DNA from: JAUVRX01 sp049664225 | Lineage (GTDB): Bacteria > Acidobacteriota > Thermoanaerobaculia > Multivoradales > JAHEKO01 | Length of the DNA stretch: 64,000 bases | Assembly (NCBI GenBank): GCA_049664225.1 | Contig: JBATEX010000077.1 | Location: forward strand, 1-64,000 | Reading direction: 5' to 3' | In this document: positions 7,077-15,120 of the stretch, in pieces | How positions within the stretch are numbered: the stretch's first letter is position 1 | Layout: every line of letters starts with the position of its first letter | The notes under the pieces: model-generated | What the model saw: the letters and a program-made list of their open reading frames with translations, nothing else | Database searches by the model: none | What the model was told of the DNA's origin: nothing | Translations under genes and position numbers: made by a program

Positions 7077-9215
7077 ATGGAACACGCGGCGCAGGAGAGG
7101 TATGGACGCTATGAAGTCATCGAGCCTCTGGCAGATGGCGCCATGGGGTCGATCTACCTGGCCAGTGACCCGGCTACGGGGAGCATCGTCGCCATCAAGA
7201 CCCTGAAGGCGGGCGGCGATCCCGACGGATCTGCCAAGCAGTGGGATGCGATCCTTCGCGAGGCCCAGGTCGCCAAGCTCCTTTCCCATCCCAATATCGT
7301 CACAGTTCACGAAGTCGTCGCGGGCGACGGCGGTGATCCGCCCTTCGTAGTGATGGAATACGTCCAGGGAACCAACCTAACCGCGCTGCTGACGGCCGGG
7401 ATGCCGCTGCCGATGGACTTCGCCCTCTCGGTGGTCTCACAAGTGGCGGCGGCACTGGATCACGCCCACCTGAAAGGGGTAGTGCACGGGGACATCAAGC
7501 CCGCGAATATCCTGATCAGCGACGACGAGACGGCTCGCCTGATCGACTTCGGGATCGCCCACCTGGCGGACGACTTCGGCGAGGATCTCGATGGTTCCGC
7601 CATGGGAACTCCGCGCTACTCGGCTCCTGAACAAGCCCAGGGCAAGGAGATCGGCCGCCGGGCCGACGTCTTCTCTCTGGGAGTCGTTGCCTTCGAGATG
7701 GTTACAGGGCTGCCTGCCTTCAGTGGTGAGAACTCGGCAGAGGTGACATGGAAGATCGCGCGGGGAATGATGGACCGCCTTCCCTCCGAGGTCGACGAGC
7801 TCTCTCCGCAGGTCCAGGCTGTCCTCGCGCAGGCACTGCATGTAGATCCCGCTGGCCGCTTCGCCAGCGCCGGCGAATTCGCCTCGGCTCTTCTGGGAGC
7901 CGCGGACCCCGTTGCACAGGCGCAGTCCTGGCCCGAGCCCAGGTCGGAGCCTGGGGCCGAAGTGACCGAGCAGGACCTGGACCAGGTTTCCACCCAGGAT
8001 CTCTCAGAGCTGGTGCCTTCTGCCGGTCCGTCGGAGGCGACGGCTGAGAGTCAGCCCGAGTCCGAGAGTCTGGATCGATCCGGTGAAGAAGTCCTGACAC
8101 TACCGGATTTGGATTCGACATCGGTTCCTGCGGTTCCTCCCACTGCAGAATCCGAAGCGGAGACCGAGCTGGTGCCCGAGAACGGCACATTCGGAACCCC
8201 GGACCAGGCCAGGAGTTGGCAAGATCTACTGCGACAACTGGGTCCGGCATGGGATCGGCTTCAGGTCGATCTCGAGTGGCGCCGAACCGCCTTGATCGCT
8301 GGGGCAACGCTCGTGGCGGCGCTTCTTATCGGCTTGCTGACGATCTGGCTGGCTCATCCTGGCGACTTCGACAACCTGGGTTCTTCAACCGAACACCGCC
8401 TACGACAACGCGTCGTACCCCTGCTCAAAGAGGGCCACCGGTTGCTGCAAGAGGGCGAGCCTGCCATTGCGGCCAGAGTCTTCTCCAGAGCCGAGGACAT
8501 TGCGCCTCATCTCGAGGGAGTCGCCGAGCAGAGGAGACAGGCCGAGCGGCAAATCGCGCTGCAAGAACAACAGCAGCTCGATGAAGAAGAGTTCGCGGCC
8601 CTTTTCGAGGAGGGGAACCGAGCTCTGCGCGCCGGGCGATTCGACAAAGCGACGCAGGTCGCACAGCGACTTCTCGAGATCGATCCCGAAAACCCAGATG
8701 GGCTAGAGCTCACCCATCGCATCAAGAACTCGCGTACCGAGGCCAGAAGACGAGATCGGGCCGCGACAAGCCAGAAAGCGGCGGAGACGGAATCAAGGGA
8801 GACCACTCCTCAGGCCGTGGAGCCGATTCGGGTCGCAGCGGTGAGGCCTGGGGCGCCATCCGCCTCGGAGCCCCGGACACAGGAGAGCCGACCCGAGTGG
8901 TCCCGCCTCAAGATCGACCTGTTCAGCTACCTGCCGAAGGGAGTAGTAACCGTCTACGCCGACGACGATCAGATCCTCTTGCAGCCATTTCGATTCACCG
9001 AGAAGGGCCGGCTGTTCCTCAAGAAGGGCACGGCGGGAAGGCTCGAAGCCGAACAGCGACTCTCGGCTGGCGACGCCGAGTTTCGGATCTATGTCTCTTC
9101 TGAGGGCAAGGAAACACAGATCGTGAACTTGCCGGTGAGCCTCAAGGGCGGAGAGACCCACGTGCTGCGAATCATCGTTGCCGAGAACGGGTCGACCTCC
9201 GCCCAGCTCGACTGA
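7077..9215 (+). CDS. Membrane Ser/Thr protein kinase (Hanks type) with extracytoplasmic tail
   Basis: A 712-residue kinase. The catalytic domain spans about residues 10-270: glycine loop LADGAMGSIYLA, VAIK lysine Lys41, catalytic loop HGD (137-139) instead of HRD, DFG at Asp157, and an APE-equivalent SAPEQAQG. A low-complexity acidic linker follows, then one transmembrane helix at about 404-427. The extracytoplasmic tail has a helical TPR-like section (RLLQEGEPAIAARVFSRAED and EEGNRALRAGRFDKATQVAQ) and a C-terminal beta-rich domain. The ATG at 7077 is chosen because the kinase domain begins nine residues later. HGD marks a non-RD kinase, possibly not needing activation-loop phosphorylation. 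Ligand and targets are unknown. Confidence 0.92.
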   Translation: MEHAAQERYGRYEVIEPLADGAMGSIYLASDPATGSIVAIKTLKAGGDPDGSAKQWDAILREAQVAKLLSHPNIVTVHEVVAGDGGDPPFVVMEYVQGTNLTALLTAGMPLPMDFALSVVSQVAAALDHAHLKGVVHGDIKPANILISDDETARLIDFGIAHLADDFGEDLDGSAMGTPRYSAPEQAQGKEIGRRADVFSLGVVAFEMVTGLPAFSGENSAEVTWKIARGMMDRLPSEVDELSPQVQAVLAQALHVDPAGRFASAGEFASALLGAADPVAQAQSWPEPRSEPGAEVTEQDLDQVSTQDLSELVPSAGPSEATAESQPESESLDRSGEEVLTLPDLDSTSVPAVPPTAESEAETELVPENGTFGTPDQARSWQDLLRQLGPAWDRLQVDLEWRRTALIAGATLVAALLIGLLTIWLAHPGDFDNLGSSTEHRLRQRVVPLLKEGHRLLQEGEPAIAARVFSRAEDIAPHLEGVAEQRRQAERQIALQEQQQLDEEEFAALFEEGNRALRAGRFDKATQVAQRLLEIDPENPDGLELTHRIKNSRTEARRRDRAATSQKAAETESRETTPQAVEPIRVAAVRPGAPSASEPRTQESRPEWSRLKIDLFSYLPKGVVTVYADDDQILLQPFRFTEKGRLFLKKGTAGRLEAEQRLSAGDAEFRIYVSSEGKETQIVNLPVSLKGGETHVLRIIVAENGSTSAQLD

Positions 9216-9258
9216 TCGTCTTTCCCCCGTTTCCCAAGTGACAAATTTTCGATGCTTC

Positions 9259-9282
9259 GGCTGATTTTTCAGCCACAATTTT
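9259..9282 (+). terminator. Probable weak intrinsic terminator after the kinase gene
   Basis: A perfect 6-bp stem (9259-9264 with 9269-9274, GGCTGA/TCAGCC, loop TTTT) is followed by ACAATTTT. It starts 44 bases after the kinase stop codon. The stem is short and the U-tract interrupted, so efficiency is doubtful. Confidence 0.5.
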
Positions 9283-9441
9283 GCAGGGCTGCTCCGGCCA
9301 AGCGGATCACGCTTCGGGCCAAAATCCCAACATCTTCAGCAATTCATGGCCTTCTCGGGGAAACGAGTGACTCAAGCGGGCCTGGCACCCATCTTGCTCC
9401 TTGAATGGGTCCCCTTTGATTCCCCCATCCCTCCTCCCACA

Positions 9442-9465
9442 TCGACCGCCCTTCGGGGCGGTCGA
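9442..9465. repeat. Perfect 10-bp inverted repeat capped by a TTCG tetraloop
   Basis: TCGACCGCCC (9442-9451), loop TTCG (9452-9455), then GGGCGGTCGA (9456-9465). In RNA this would be a very stable hairpin with a UUCG loop. No T-run follows on either strand, so it is not an ordinary intrinsic terminator. Confidence 0.75.
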
Positions 9466-9499
9466 CCCCGCCGTCTTCTCCATGAAGGTGAGCGCCTGC

Positions 9500-9573
9500 C
9501 TCGATTCGTCGGGACGTCCCTAGCGGGCGCTCGCAAACGGGAGGGGGCAAGCCCTTCCCCTACATCGGTAGCG
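9500..9573 (-). repeat. Dispersed intergenic repeat, copy related to 16836-16935
   Basis: On the minus strand, 9563-9541 reads GTAGGGGAAGGGCTTGCCCC followed by CTC. It matches 20 of 23 positions of the unit at 16881-16903. Similarity continues on both sides: GCAACGCTA precedes the core in both places, and a palindrome-rich CGAGCGCCCGC stretch follows it. The two copies lie in separate intergenic gaps and code for nothing obvious. Confidence 0.6.
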
Positions 9574-9591
9574 TTGCTGTCAGGACCCCAG

Positions 9592-9672
9592 GCCCTCAAA
9601 GGCCAGCCGAAGGTACGCCGGCTGCCCCGACCACCAAGCCCTCAAAGATCGGCCGGCGGCGAGCCGGACGCT
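9592..9672. repeat. Two similar GC-rich hairpin units in tandem
   Basis: Two units each begin GCCCTCAAAG and continue into a short stem: AGCCG...CGGCT in the first and CCGGC...GCCGG in the second. The units are about 46 bases apart and diverged. They are probably part of the same repeat-rich gap as 9442-9573; function unknown. Confidence 0.4.
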
Positions 9673-9719
9673 TCAATCCCAAGACGGGCGGGTGGACAGG
9701 GACCAGCCCCGCCCTGGCC

Positions 9720-10544
9720 TCAGATCGTGACCTTCATCGGCTTGCGCAGGGCGAACGCGAAGACGATCGTCAGGACGAAGAAGATCCACATCCATCGAGG
9801 CATGAAGAAGAAGGTCGGATCCTCTGGGTAGGCCAGCTCGATAGCTCGTACCGATGCACCCTTCGGTAGAGGCTTCTCGGCGGGAAACAGCAGTTGATCG
9901 ACGAACCCGGGTACCGCTCGCAGCGGTGACCGGCTGACGAACTCCTCGGAGACCTGAACACTCTTGGCGAAGGACTCGTCAGCCAGATGCACGATCAGGT
10001 CGTAGTTGCCAGCCTGCTCTGCAACCATTCGCCAGGCCAGCTCCCCGCGGGAGGGAATCCAGACGCCAGGGGTCTCCAAGCGCAGTCCAGCTGGCACCTC
10101 GAGGTGGACCGGTGGCTTCGCGGCCCCTTCGCCTGCCAGGGAATCGTCCACCGCTACCTTGACCAGCACCGACTCACCGATGTGGAGTCCCCTGTATCCG
10201 TAGTGCGGCTGCAGCTGCGTCAGCAGGAGAATCATCGGCGGCAGGATGAAGACCAGCGGCACCAGCTGCAAACGCAGATAGGACAGATTGGTCCTCAGGA
10301 TCTCGAACTGCGCTCGGAAGATCGCGCGCAGGTCGTCGTTGAAGAGACGGATCTCGAACAGACAGGCGTGAATACGACGCTTGACCGCCTCCAGAGCGGT
10401 CTGGTTGGAGGTCTTCTTGAAGACCAGGAGCATCCCCACCGCGGTAACGATCGAGATCAGGACGAGCGCCCCGATCGGGAATTGGCGGAATGGGGCGAGC
10501 AACCCATTCACCAGCGTTTGCAGTATCGAATTCAGCAACGTCAT
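9720..10544 (-). CDS. Membrane protein with Oxa1/DUF106-like topology, function unknown
   Basis: A 274-residue protein. A first membrane helix lies at about 22-42 (FPIGALVLISIVTAVGMLLV), then a charged helical stretch at 45-85 rich in Arg/Glu (NQTALEAVKRRIHACLFEI). A second helix follows at about 92-112, then an extracytoplasmic beta-rich domain of about 130 residues, and a last helix at 248-266 ending in a basic tail (LRKPMKVTI). Helix, cytosolic coiled coil, helix is reminiscent of EMC3/TMCO1/Oxa1-type insertase relatives; that is only topology, not sequence proof. It is last in a minus-strand cluster after a small RHH-like protein and two phosphodiesterase-like genes, 30 bases from its neighbour. 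Confidence 0.8.
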   Translation of the reverse strand: MTLLNSILQTLVNGLLAPFRQFPIGALVLISIVTAVGMLLVFKKTSNQTALEAVKRRIHACLFEIRLFNDDLRAIFRAQFEILRTNLSYLRLQLVPLVFILPPMILLLTQLQPHYGYRGLHIGESVLVKVAVDDSLAGEGAAKPPVHLEVPAGLRLETPGVWIPSRGELAWRMVAEQAGNYDLIVHLADESFAKSVQVSEEFVSRSPLRAVPGFVDQLLFPAEKPLPKGASVRAIELAYPEDPTFFFMPRWMWIFFVLTIVFAFALRKPMKVTI

Positions 10545-10574
10545 ATCGCAGTGGCCCCGTCGGTCCCCGACCGC

Positions 10575-10769
10575 TTAGGAGATATAGCCGAGCCCTCGCA
10601 GGCGCTTCTTGATCTCTTCCTCGGAGTCGGCTCCCTCGAGCTTCGCCAACTCCTTCTCCAACGCATGGGTGATGAACTCCTCGGGCGTCGAATATCCCGC
10701 GATGTCGGCGTAGCGCTTAACCTTGTTCACCAGGTCCTTGTCCAACTTGACTTTCGTTGTTCCCAGCAT
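10575..10769 (-). CDS. Small ribbon-helix-helix-like protein
   Basis: A 64-residue protein. It begins with a short beta-strand-like segment (TKVKLDKDLVNKVKRYAD), followed by two helices (STPEEFITHALEKELAKLEG) and a charged tail ending RLRGLGYIS. The strand-helix-helix pattern fits MetJ/Arc-type proteins, which dimerise and often bind operators, but no DNA-binding assay can be inferred from sequence. The ATG at 10769 has a strong GAGGGGGG ribosome site. It sits between the phosphodiesterase pair and the membrane protein on the same strand. No toxin-like gene is adjacent, so a simple toxin-antitoxin reading is not favoured; it may be a local regulator or an accessory subunit. Confidence 0.75.
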   Translation of the reverse strand: MLGTTKVKLDKDLVNKVKRYADIAGYSTPEEFITHALEKELAKLEGADSEEEIKKRLRGLGYIS

Positions 10770-10799
10770 CTTTGTTACCCCCCTCTGATTCTCTGGCCC

Positions 10800-12812
10800 T
10801 CAGCCGGCTGGCGCCGACGACTCCAGAACCGGAAATCCCTCGGTCACCCCGAACTCAGCCAAGATTGATGCGCCCAGCTCCTTGAGACTGGGCGCCGGTC
10901 GGACCAGCGGTTCGTTCGTGAGGAGAATTCCTGGCACCGTTTCGTGATCCATGCAGTGATCGCCGTTCCATTCCTCGGTGTTGTCGACGATGGTCTCGGC
11001 AGGAAACTCGCCGACCGCCGATTCGTTGGACCCTCGCGTTCCCTTCGCATAGCCGATCTGCAGGTCCGGCCCGAGCTCGAGATAGCCTCGATTCCTGTAC
11101 ACCTCTTCCCGGAAGTAGACCTTGGTGATCGCCGGCTCGCCTGTCGCCGGATCGATGGTCGAGAGCAGCTTGTCTGCAATCTCCTTCATCAGCGCCTCGC
11201 GGTCGGCGGGGTCGACGATCCCGTCTTTCTCTCGGCCCTTCAAGTTGACATAGAGCCCGTTGAGGCCCAACGCGTAGGCCCGGGTCTTCGACCAATCCAC
11301 GTTCAAGAGCCAGCCCGGGTCGTCCCTCAGATCGGGGTTCTCGAGAACAGCATAGCCGTTCTCCTTGAGCCAGGTATTGAGGTGGAAGGACCGCCGCCAG
11401 CTGGTGAACCCGTGGTCGGACATGACGATCAGCTTGCAGCCTTCCGGCATGTTCTCGAGCGTATAGCCGACGACACCATCCAACTCGATGTAGAGATCCT
11501 CGATGACGTGAGCGAACTTCGGGTCCACGTCGGCGTCGAACGCCGGATGGTCGGGATCCAGACTCTTCATGAGCATGTGAGAGGTCTGATCGACGTTGCC
11601 GAAGTAGTAGAACAGCAGTCCCGACTGAAAAGACCCGAGAACGTACTTGTACTGCTCGAGGAACTGATCGGCGGCGAGCCTGGCCTGATCCAGGAACTCT
11701 TCTGTGGAGAAGATGCCGGCGCTCAGGACCTTCGTATCTTCGGGCATCTCCTGCGTATAGAAACGCCCGGTCGCCTCGGCCAGCTCGGCCGAGTAGTCGC
11801 CCGGCGTCGAGATCGGCATGACCGGTTGGAGCGGATCGATGTTCAGGGGGGAGGCGTAGAGCTCCAACTCCGGATGCACCTGCTTGAGATGAAACCGCAC
11901 GATGGCCCGAACGCTCTGGGTCGGGATCAGCTCGAAGTCGATCGGCACCCACTCGCTCCACTCCCCCACCTGCAGGACCACCTCGGTGTCACCGACTTCG
12001 AGCTTCGCCGCGTCTTCCTCTGGATCGAGGTAGACCGTGAACGGGAACTCGATCTTCTCCTTTTCCTGCAAGATCGGGTTGTCGGGACCGAAGAGCGAGG
12101 CCTCGACCATGCTGTCATAGGGGTAGACCTCGTAGACCTCTCCACCACTGATGTCCTCGCCCTGGAACGCGAAAAGCTCGGAAGTGAAGAACGAGAAGGT
12201 ACCCGACGTACCCAACAGGTCTGGGGTACCCATACCGCTCAGCTCTCTCGTGGCCGTGCCCGAAGGTGGAAAGTTGGCCGGGATTCGGATGATGGTGGTC
12301 TCGATGCCGTGGTCTTCCAGAACCTCCCAGAAGGGCGTGCCGTGCCGCAGCAGCTCCACTTCGCCGCCTGACATGGAGAATTCGTACTTACCGAGCTTGA
12401 GAACCCTGCTGGCGTCCTCCGTCTTGCTGGTCGACAGGTAGGGCAGCATCGTCTCCGGGTCGCGGTGAACGAAATCAAAGATGCCGTGCCCGCCGGAGTC
12501 CATACCGGTAATGAAGTTGGACCAGGCGACCGGACTCTGTGGCGGCACCGAGGTCTCCAGCGGCGCGAAGCCGCCGGATTCGGCCAGGCGGGAGAAGTTG
12601 GGCATTCGCCCTTCCGCCATCAGACGTTGCGTCAGCTCGTAGTCCAGGCCGTCGAAGCCCAGCACGATGACCTTCCTGCTCGTGTCGGCCGAAGCCGAAT
12701 CGCCACCGCAGGCAACCAGTCCACCAACCAGCGCAGCGACACCCACGAGCACCCCTGCGGCAGCGGCGGCCCGAAAGCCCGTGACACAACTGCCGGTGAA
12801 CCAGCTACGCAT
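10800..12812 (-). CDS. Lipoprotein of the alkaline phosphatase/type I phosphodiesterase superfamily
   Basis: A 670-residue protein. The N-terminus is a lipoprotein signal with lipobox LVAC (Cys35). The catalytic domain begins KVIVLGFDGLDYE (metal-binding Asp), followed by the nucleophile region QSPVAWSNFITGMDSGGHG. Distal metal ligands appear in VMSDHGFTSWRR and GDHCMDHETVPGIL. This pattern belongs to the type I phosphodiesterase/nucleotide pyrophosphatase group, which hydrolyses or transfers phosphoryl groups outside the cytoplasm. It overlaps the 3' end of its paralogue (12805-14979) by eight bases, with ribosome site GAGGTGGGG inside that gene, so the two are translationally coupled. Substrate unknown. 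Confidence 0.88.
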   Translation of the reverse strand: MRSWFTGSCVTGFRAAAAAGVLVGVAALVGGLVACGGDSASADTSRKVIVLGFDGLDYELTQRLMAEGRMPNFSRLAESGGFAPLETSVPPQSPVAWSNFITGMDSGGHGIFDFVHRDPETMLPYLSTSKTEDASRVLKLGKYEFSMSGGEVELLRHGTPFWEVLEDHGIETTIIRIPANFPPSGTATRELSGMGTPDLLGTSGTFSFFTSELFAFQGEDISGGEVYEVYPYDSMVEASLFGPDNPILQEKEKIEFPFTVYLDPEEDAAKLEVGDTEVVLQVGEWSEWVPIDFELIPTQSVRAIVRFHLKQVHPELELYASPLNIDPLQPVMPISTPGDYSAELAEATGRFYTQEMPEDTKVLSAGIFSTEEFLDQARLAADQFLEQYKYVLGSFQSGLLFYYFGNVDQTSHMLMKSLDPDHPAFDADVDPKFAHVIEDLYIELDGVVGYTLENMPEGCKLIVMSDHGFTSWRRSFHLNTWLKENGYAVLENPDLRDDPGWLLNVDWSKTRAYALGLNGLYVNLKGREKDGIVDPADREALMKEIADKLLSTIDPATGEPAITKVYFREEVYRNRGYLELGPDLQIGYAKGTRGSNESAVGEFPAETIVDNTEEWNGDHCMDHETVPGILLTNEPLVRPAPSLKELGASILAEFGVTEGFPVLESSAPAG

Positions 12813-14979
12813 CGGATGGCCCCACCTCGAGCTTCTTCAGCCTGCCGCTCGACACCGTTTCGCTGCTGAACAGCGGTTTGCCCTCCATGTGCGGTGGGAC
12901 GTTCACGCCAAATAGCTGCAGCGCCGTTGGCGCGATGTCGATCAGGGCCGGGTCGTCGTCGTCGATCTTGTGACTGCAAAAGAGGACACCCGGCACCAGG
13001 CGTGGATCCACGCAGTGATCGCCACTCCAGGCCTTGACGTTGTCCTCGAACACTGGCCCCGCGACGACACCCGTAGCGCAGTCCCAGGATGTCCGGTAGC
13101 CGTGGTTGTAGCCGATCAGGAAGTCGGGCGCATTGCCGAGGTAGGGCCCCTGGTAGAGCTTGTGGGTATCGAAGACCTCGACGATCCCGACTTCGCTCCT
13201 TTCCTCGTCCACCAGGCCGCTGATCTTGGCAATGAGCTCTTCCTTCAGTGCCTCGGCCTCTTCACCGGGCTCGACGATCCCCTCGCTCTCGCGGCCCTCG
13301 AGGTTCAGGAACATGCCGGTCAGCCCCAGAGCGTAGGCCTTGGTCGCGGACCAATCGATCTCGCGCAGCCACTCCGAGGTGCCGTCGGTGCCCTCTTTGA
13401 GTTTCAGGTAGCCGTTGGCCAGCAGCCAGCTGTTCAGATTGACGCCTCGGCGGAAGGAGGTGAATCCGTGATCCGAGCAGACCACGAGCACGTCACCCTT
13501 CTTGAGTCTCTTGACGACCCGCCCCACCAGGGCGTCGTTGCGCTTGTAGAGCTCTTCGATGGCGTTCTTGTGCTCGGCGTCCTCCTTGCCGCGAGCGGCA
13601 GGGTGTCCCTCCTCGATGTAGCGCCAGAACATGTGCTGGATGCGGTCCGTCGCGTCCCAAACACAGACCAGGGAGCCCTGCTTCAGACGGTCCATGGCCG
13701 TGAAGAACATGTTCTCCCGCTCGGTGTCGATATCCAGCGTCTGTTCGAGGAAAGTGGCATCGTCGGTCACTTCCTCGTTCAGGGCCCAGGTGTCCTCGGC
13801 CAACCCGAGGGTCGAAAACGGACCGATCCTCTTCGCCAGATAGGTCGAGTAGTACGACGGGTGAGAGACGGGCATGGCCGGCTTCTCGGGATCCAGGCTG
13901 ATGGGAGTGACATAGAGCGACAGGTGCTCTTCCATCTCGGTGATCATCATGCGGCAGATGCCGGAAACCTTGATTCCCGGAGCGGCCTTGAAGGTCAGTG
14001 TGATCCACTCACTCAGCTTGCGGCGCGGCAGCTCGTAGTCTTCCCCGTCGAGGTTGAGCTTGACCGTCTTGGCCGCTCGATCCAGGTCCAGGGTCATGGG
14101 CAAACTCAGAGGTGGGTCGCCTTCCAGGAACATGTTCTCCGGGCCTTCCAGCCGGGTCTCGAAATGATCCCCGGAGCCGCTCAGCGGCACCCGCATCCCG
14201 CCTTCCTTGAACTCACCCTCGGATGGCCGCGTCGTGAATAGGAGAAAAGTGCCTTGGGTGCCCAGCAGATCGGGAACACACATGGCGCTCAGCTGAGCCC
14301 CATAGAACTTGTCTGGCGGAAAAGTGATCGGCACACGCAGCACGGTGCTCCAGATGCGGTGCTCACCCAGGATGGTCCAGAAGGGCTTGGACTTGCGCAG
14401 CAGCCGGAGCTCGGGCTTCTGCAGGGGAATCTTGTATTTGCCCAGCTTCAGGAACCGATCGATGCTGCCGATGTGGGTGGACGAGAGCAGCGGCAGATAG
14501 GTTCTCAGGTCCCGATCCAGAAAGTCGAAGATGTTGTGCTTGGCCGGCGAGGTCCCGGTGCTGAACGAAGACCAGGCTACCGGTGAGACGGACGGGAAGG
14601 TCGTGCGCAGCTTGGAGTAGGTACCCTGCTTGGCCAGGCGCTCGAAGTTGGGCAGCTTGCCCTCCTGCATGAAGCGATCGGTCAATCTCGGGTCCTGGCC
14701 GTCGAGGCCAACCACGATAAAGCGCTTGATGTGGGGTTTGGCCCGCTGCTTCTGGCGCAGCATTCGCCACAACATCCGGAACGGCCAGGCCAGGAAGGCG
14801 ACGATGGCCAGCAGAATCGTCGTAAAGATGACCAGAAAAGAGGACAGCAAAGCGAACCCGGCGCCTGGGCCGACATAGGCCGCCAGGGGTGGAGCCAAGA
14901 CCAGCCCCAGCCAGAACACCAGTCCGATTGTCAACCAGCTGAGCCTCGTGGAGGCCGTAATTGTCTCGCGGCTCAACAA
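12805..14979 (-). CDS. Membrane-anchored phosphodiesterase paralogue (alkaline phosphatase superfamily)
   Basis: About 724 residues from TTG at 14979, chosen for its AGGAGAGG ribosome site and because an upstream ATG at 15069 would overlap a TATAAT promoter element. Two hydrophobic helices come first (around WLTIGLVFWLGLVLAPPLA and LLSSFLVIFTTILLAIVAF). The catalytic domain follows: FIVVGLDGQDPRLT, the nucleophile loop SVSPVAWSSFSTGTSPAKHN, VVCSDHGFTSFRRG and GDHCVDPRLVPGVLF. It is clearly paralogous to the lipoprotein encoded directly downstream (shared NIFDF/GIFDF, FLKLGKYK and SPVAWS blocks). The pair probably acts at the outer face of the inner membrane on related substrates. It is first in the minus-strand cluster. 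Confidence 0.87.
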   Translation of the reverse strand: MLSRETITASTRLSWLTIGLVFWLGLVLAPPLAAYVGPGAGFALLSSFLVIFTTILLAIVAFLAWPFRMLWRMLRQKQRAKPHIKRFIVVGLDGQDPRLTDRFMQEGKLPNFERLAKQGTYSKLRTTFPSVSPVAWSSFSTGTSPAKHNIFDFLDRDLRTYLPLLSSTHIGSIDRFLKLGKYKIPLQKPELRLLRKSKPFWTILGEHRIWSTVLRVPITFPPDKFYGAQLSAMCVPDLLGTQGTFLLFTTRPSEGEFKEGGMRVPLSGSGDHFETRLEGPENMFLEGDPPLSLPMTLDLDRAAKTVKLNLDGEDYELPRRKLSEWITLTFKAAPGIKVSGICRMMITEMEEHLSLYVTPISLDPEKPAMPVSHPSYYSTYLAKRIGPFSTLGLAEDTWALNEEVTDDATFLEQTLDIDTERENMFFTAMDRLKQGSLVCVWDATDRIQHMFWRYIEEGHPAARGKEDAEHKNAIEELYKRNDALVGRVVKRLKKGDVLVVCSDHGFTSFRRGVNLNSWLLANGYLKLKEGTDGTSEWLREIDWSATKAYALGLTGMFLNLEGRESEGIVEPGEEAEALKEELIAKISGLVDEERSEVGIVEVFDTHKLYQGPYLGNAPDFLIGYNHGYRTSWDCATGVVAGPVFEDNVKAWSGDHCVDPRLVPGVLFCSHKIDDDDPALIDIAPTALQLFGVNVPPHMEGKPLFSSETVSSGRLKKLEVGPSDA

Positions 14980-15058
14980 AACCTCTCCTGCGCTCGAGTG
15001 TGTGTCGAAAAAGGCACCCAGTCGCCAATGGAAGTCCTGGGCGCCAAAATGGATTGGT

Positions 15059-15087
15059 ATTATATACACTCAGCACGCGAACCCGAA
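15059..15087 (-). promoter_or_regulatory. Candidate sigma-70-type promoter for the phosphodiesterase cluster
   Basis: On the minus strand a perfect TATAAT (15064-15059) lies 17 bases downstream of TTCGGG (15087-15082), a partial match to the -35 consensus. It is about 80 bases upstream of the TTG start at 14979, in the divergent gap facing the sulfotransferase gene at 15121. Confidence 0.45.
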
Positions 15088-15120
15088 TACCCACTACCAG
15101 TACCTTCAGGAAGAACCCGC

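Larger units (their letters stand above)
9283..9719. other. Gene-free interval rich in structured repeats
   Basis: About 440 bases separate the end of the kinase unit from the end of the convergent minus-strand cluster. No reading frame here looks coding. The interval holds a UUCG-capped hairpin (9442-9465), one copy of a dispersed repeat (9500-9573) and a pair of similar GC-rich hairpin units (9592-9672), listed separately. It looks like an accumulation site for small repeats between two convergent transcription units. Confidence 0.6.

Noticed and set aside
10575..10769. Toxin-antitoxin antitoxin
   Set aside because: The fold fits, but no toxin-sized partner is next to it; neighbours are enzymes and a membrane protein.
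10944..12371. 475-codon plus-strand open frame
   Set aside because: Antisense to the lipoprotein phosphodiesterase, whose motifs are intact; the antisense product is repetitive Asp/Arg/Leu-rich without motifs.
12970..14241. 423-codon plus-strand open frame
   Set aside because: Antisense to the paralogous phosphodiesterase gene, with no start signal.
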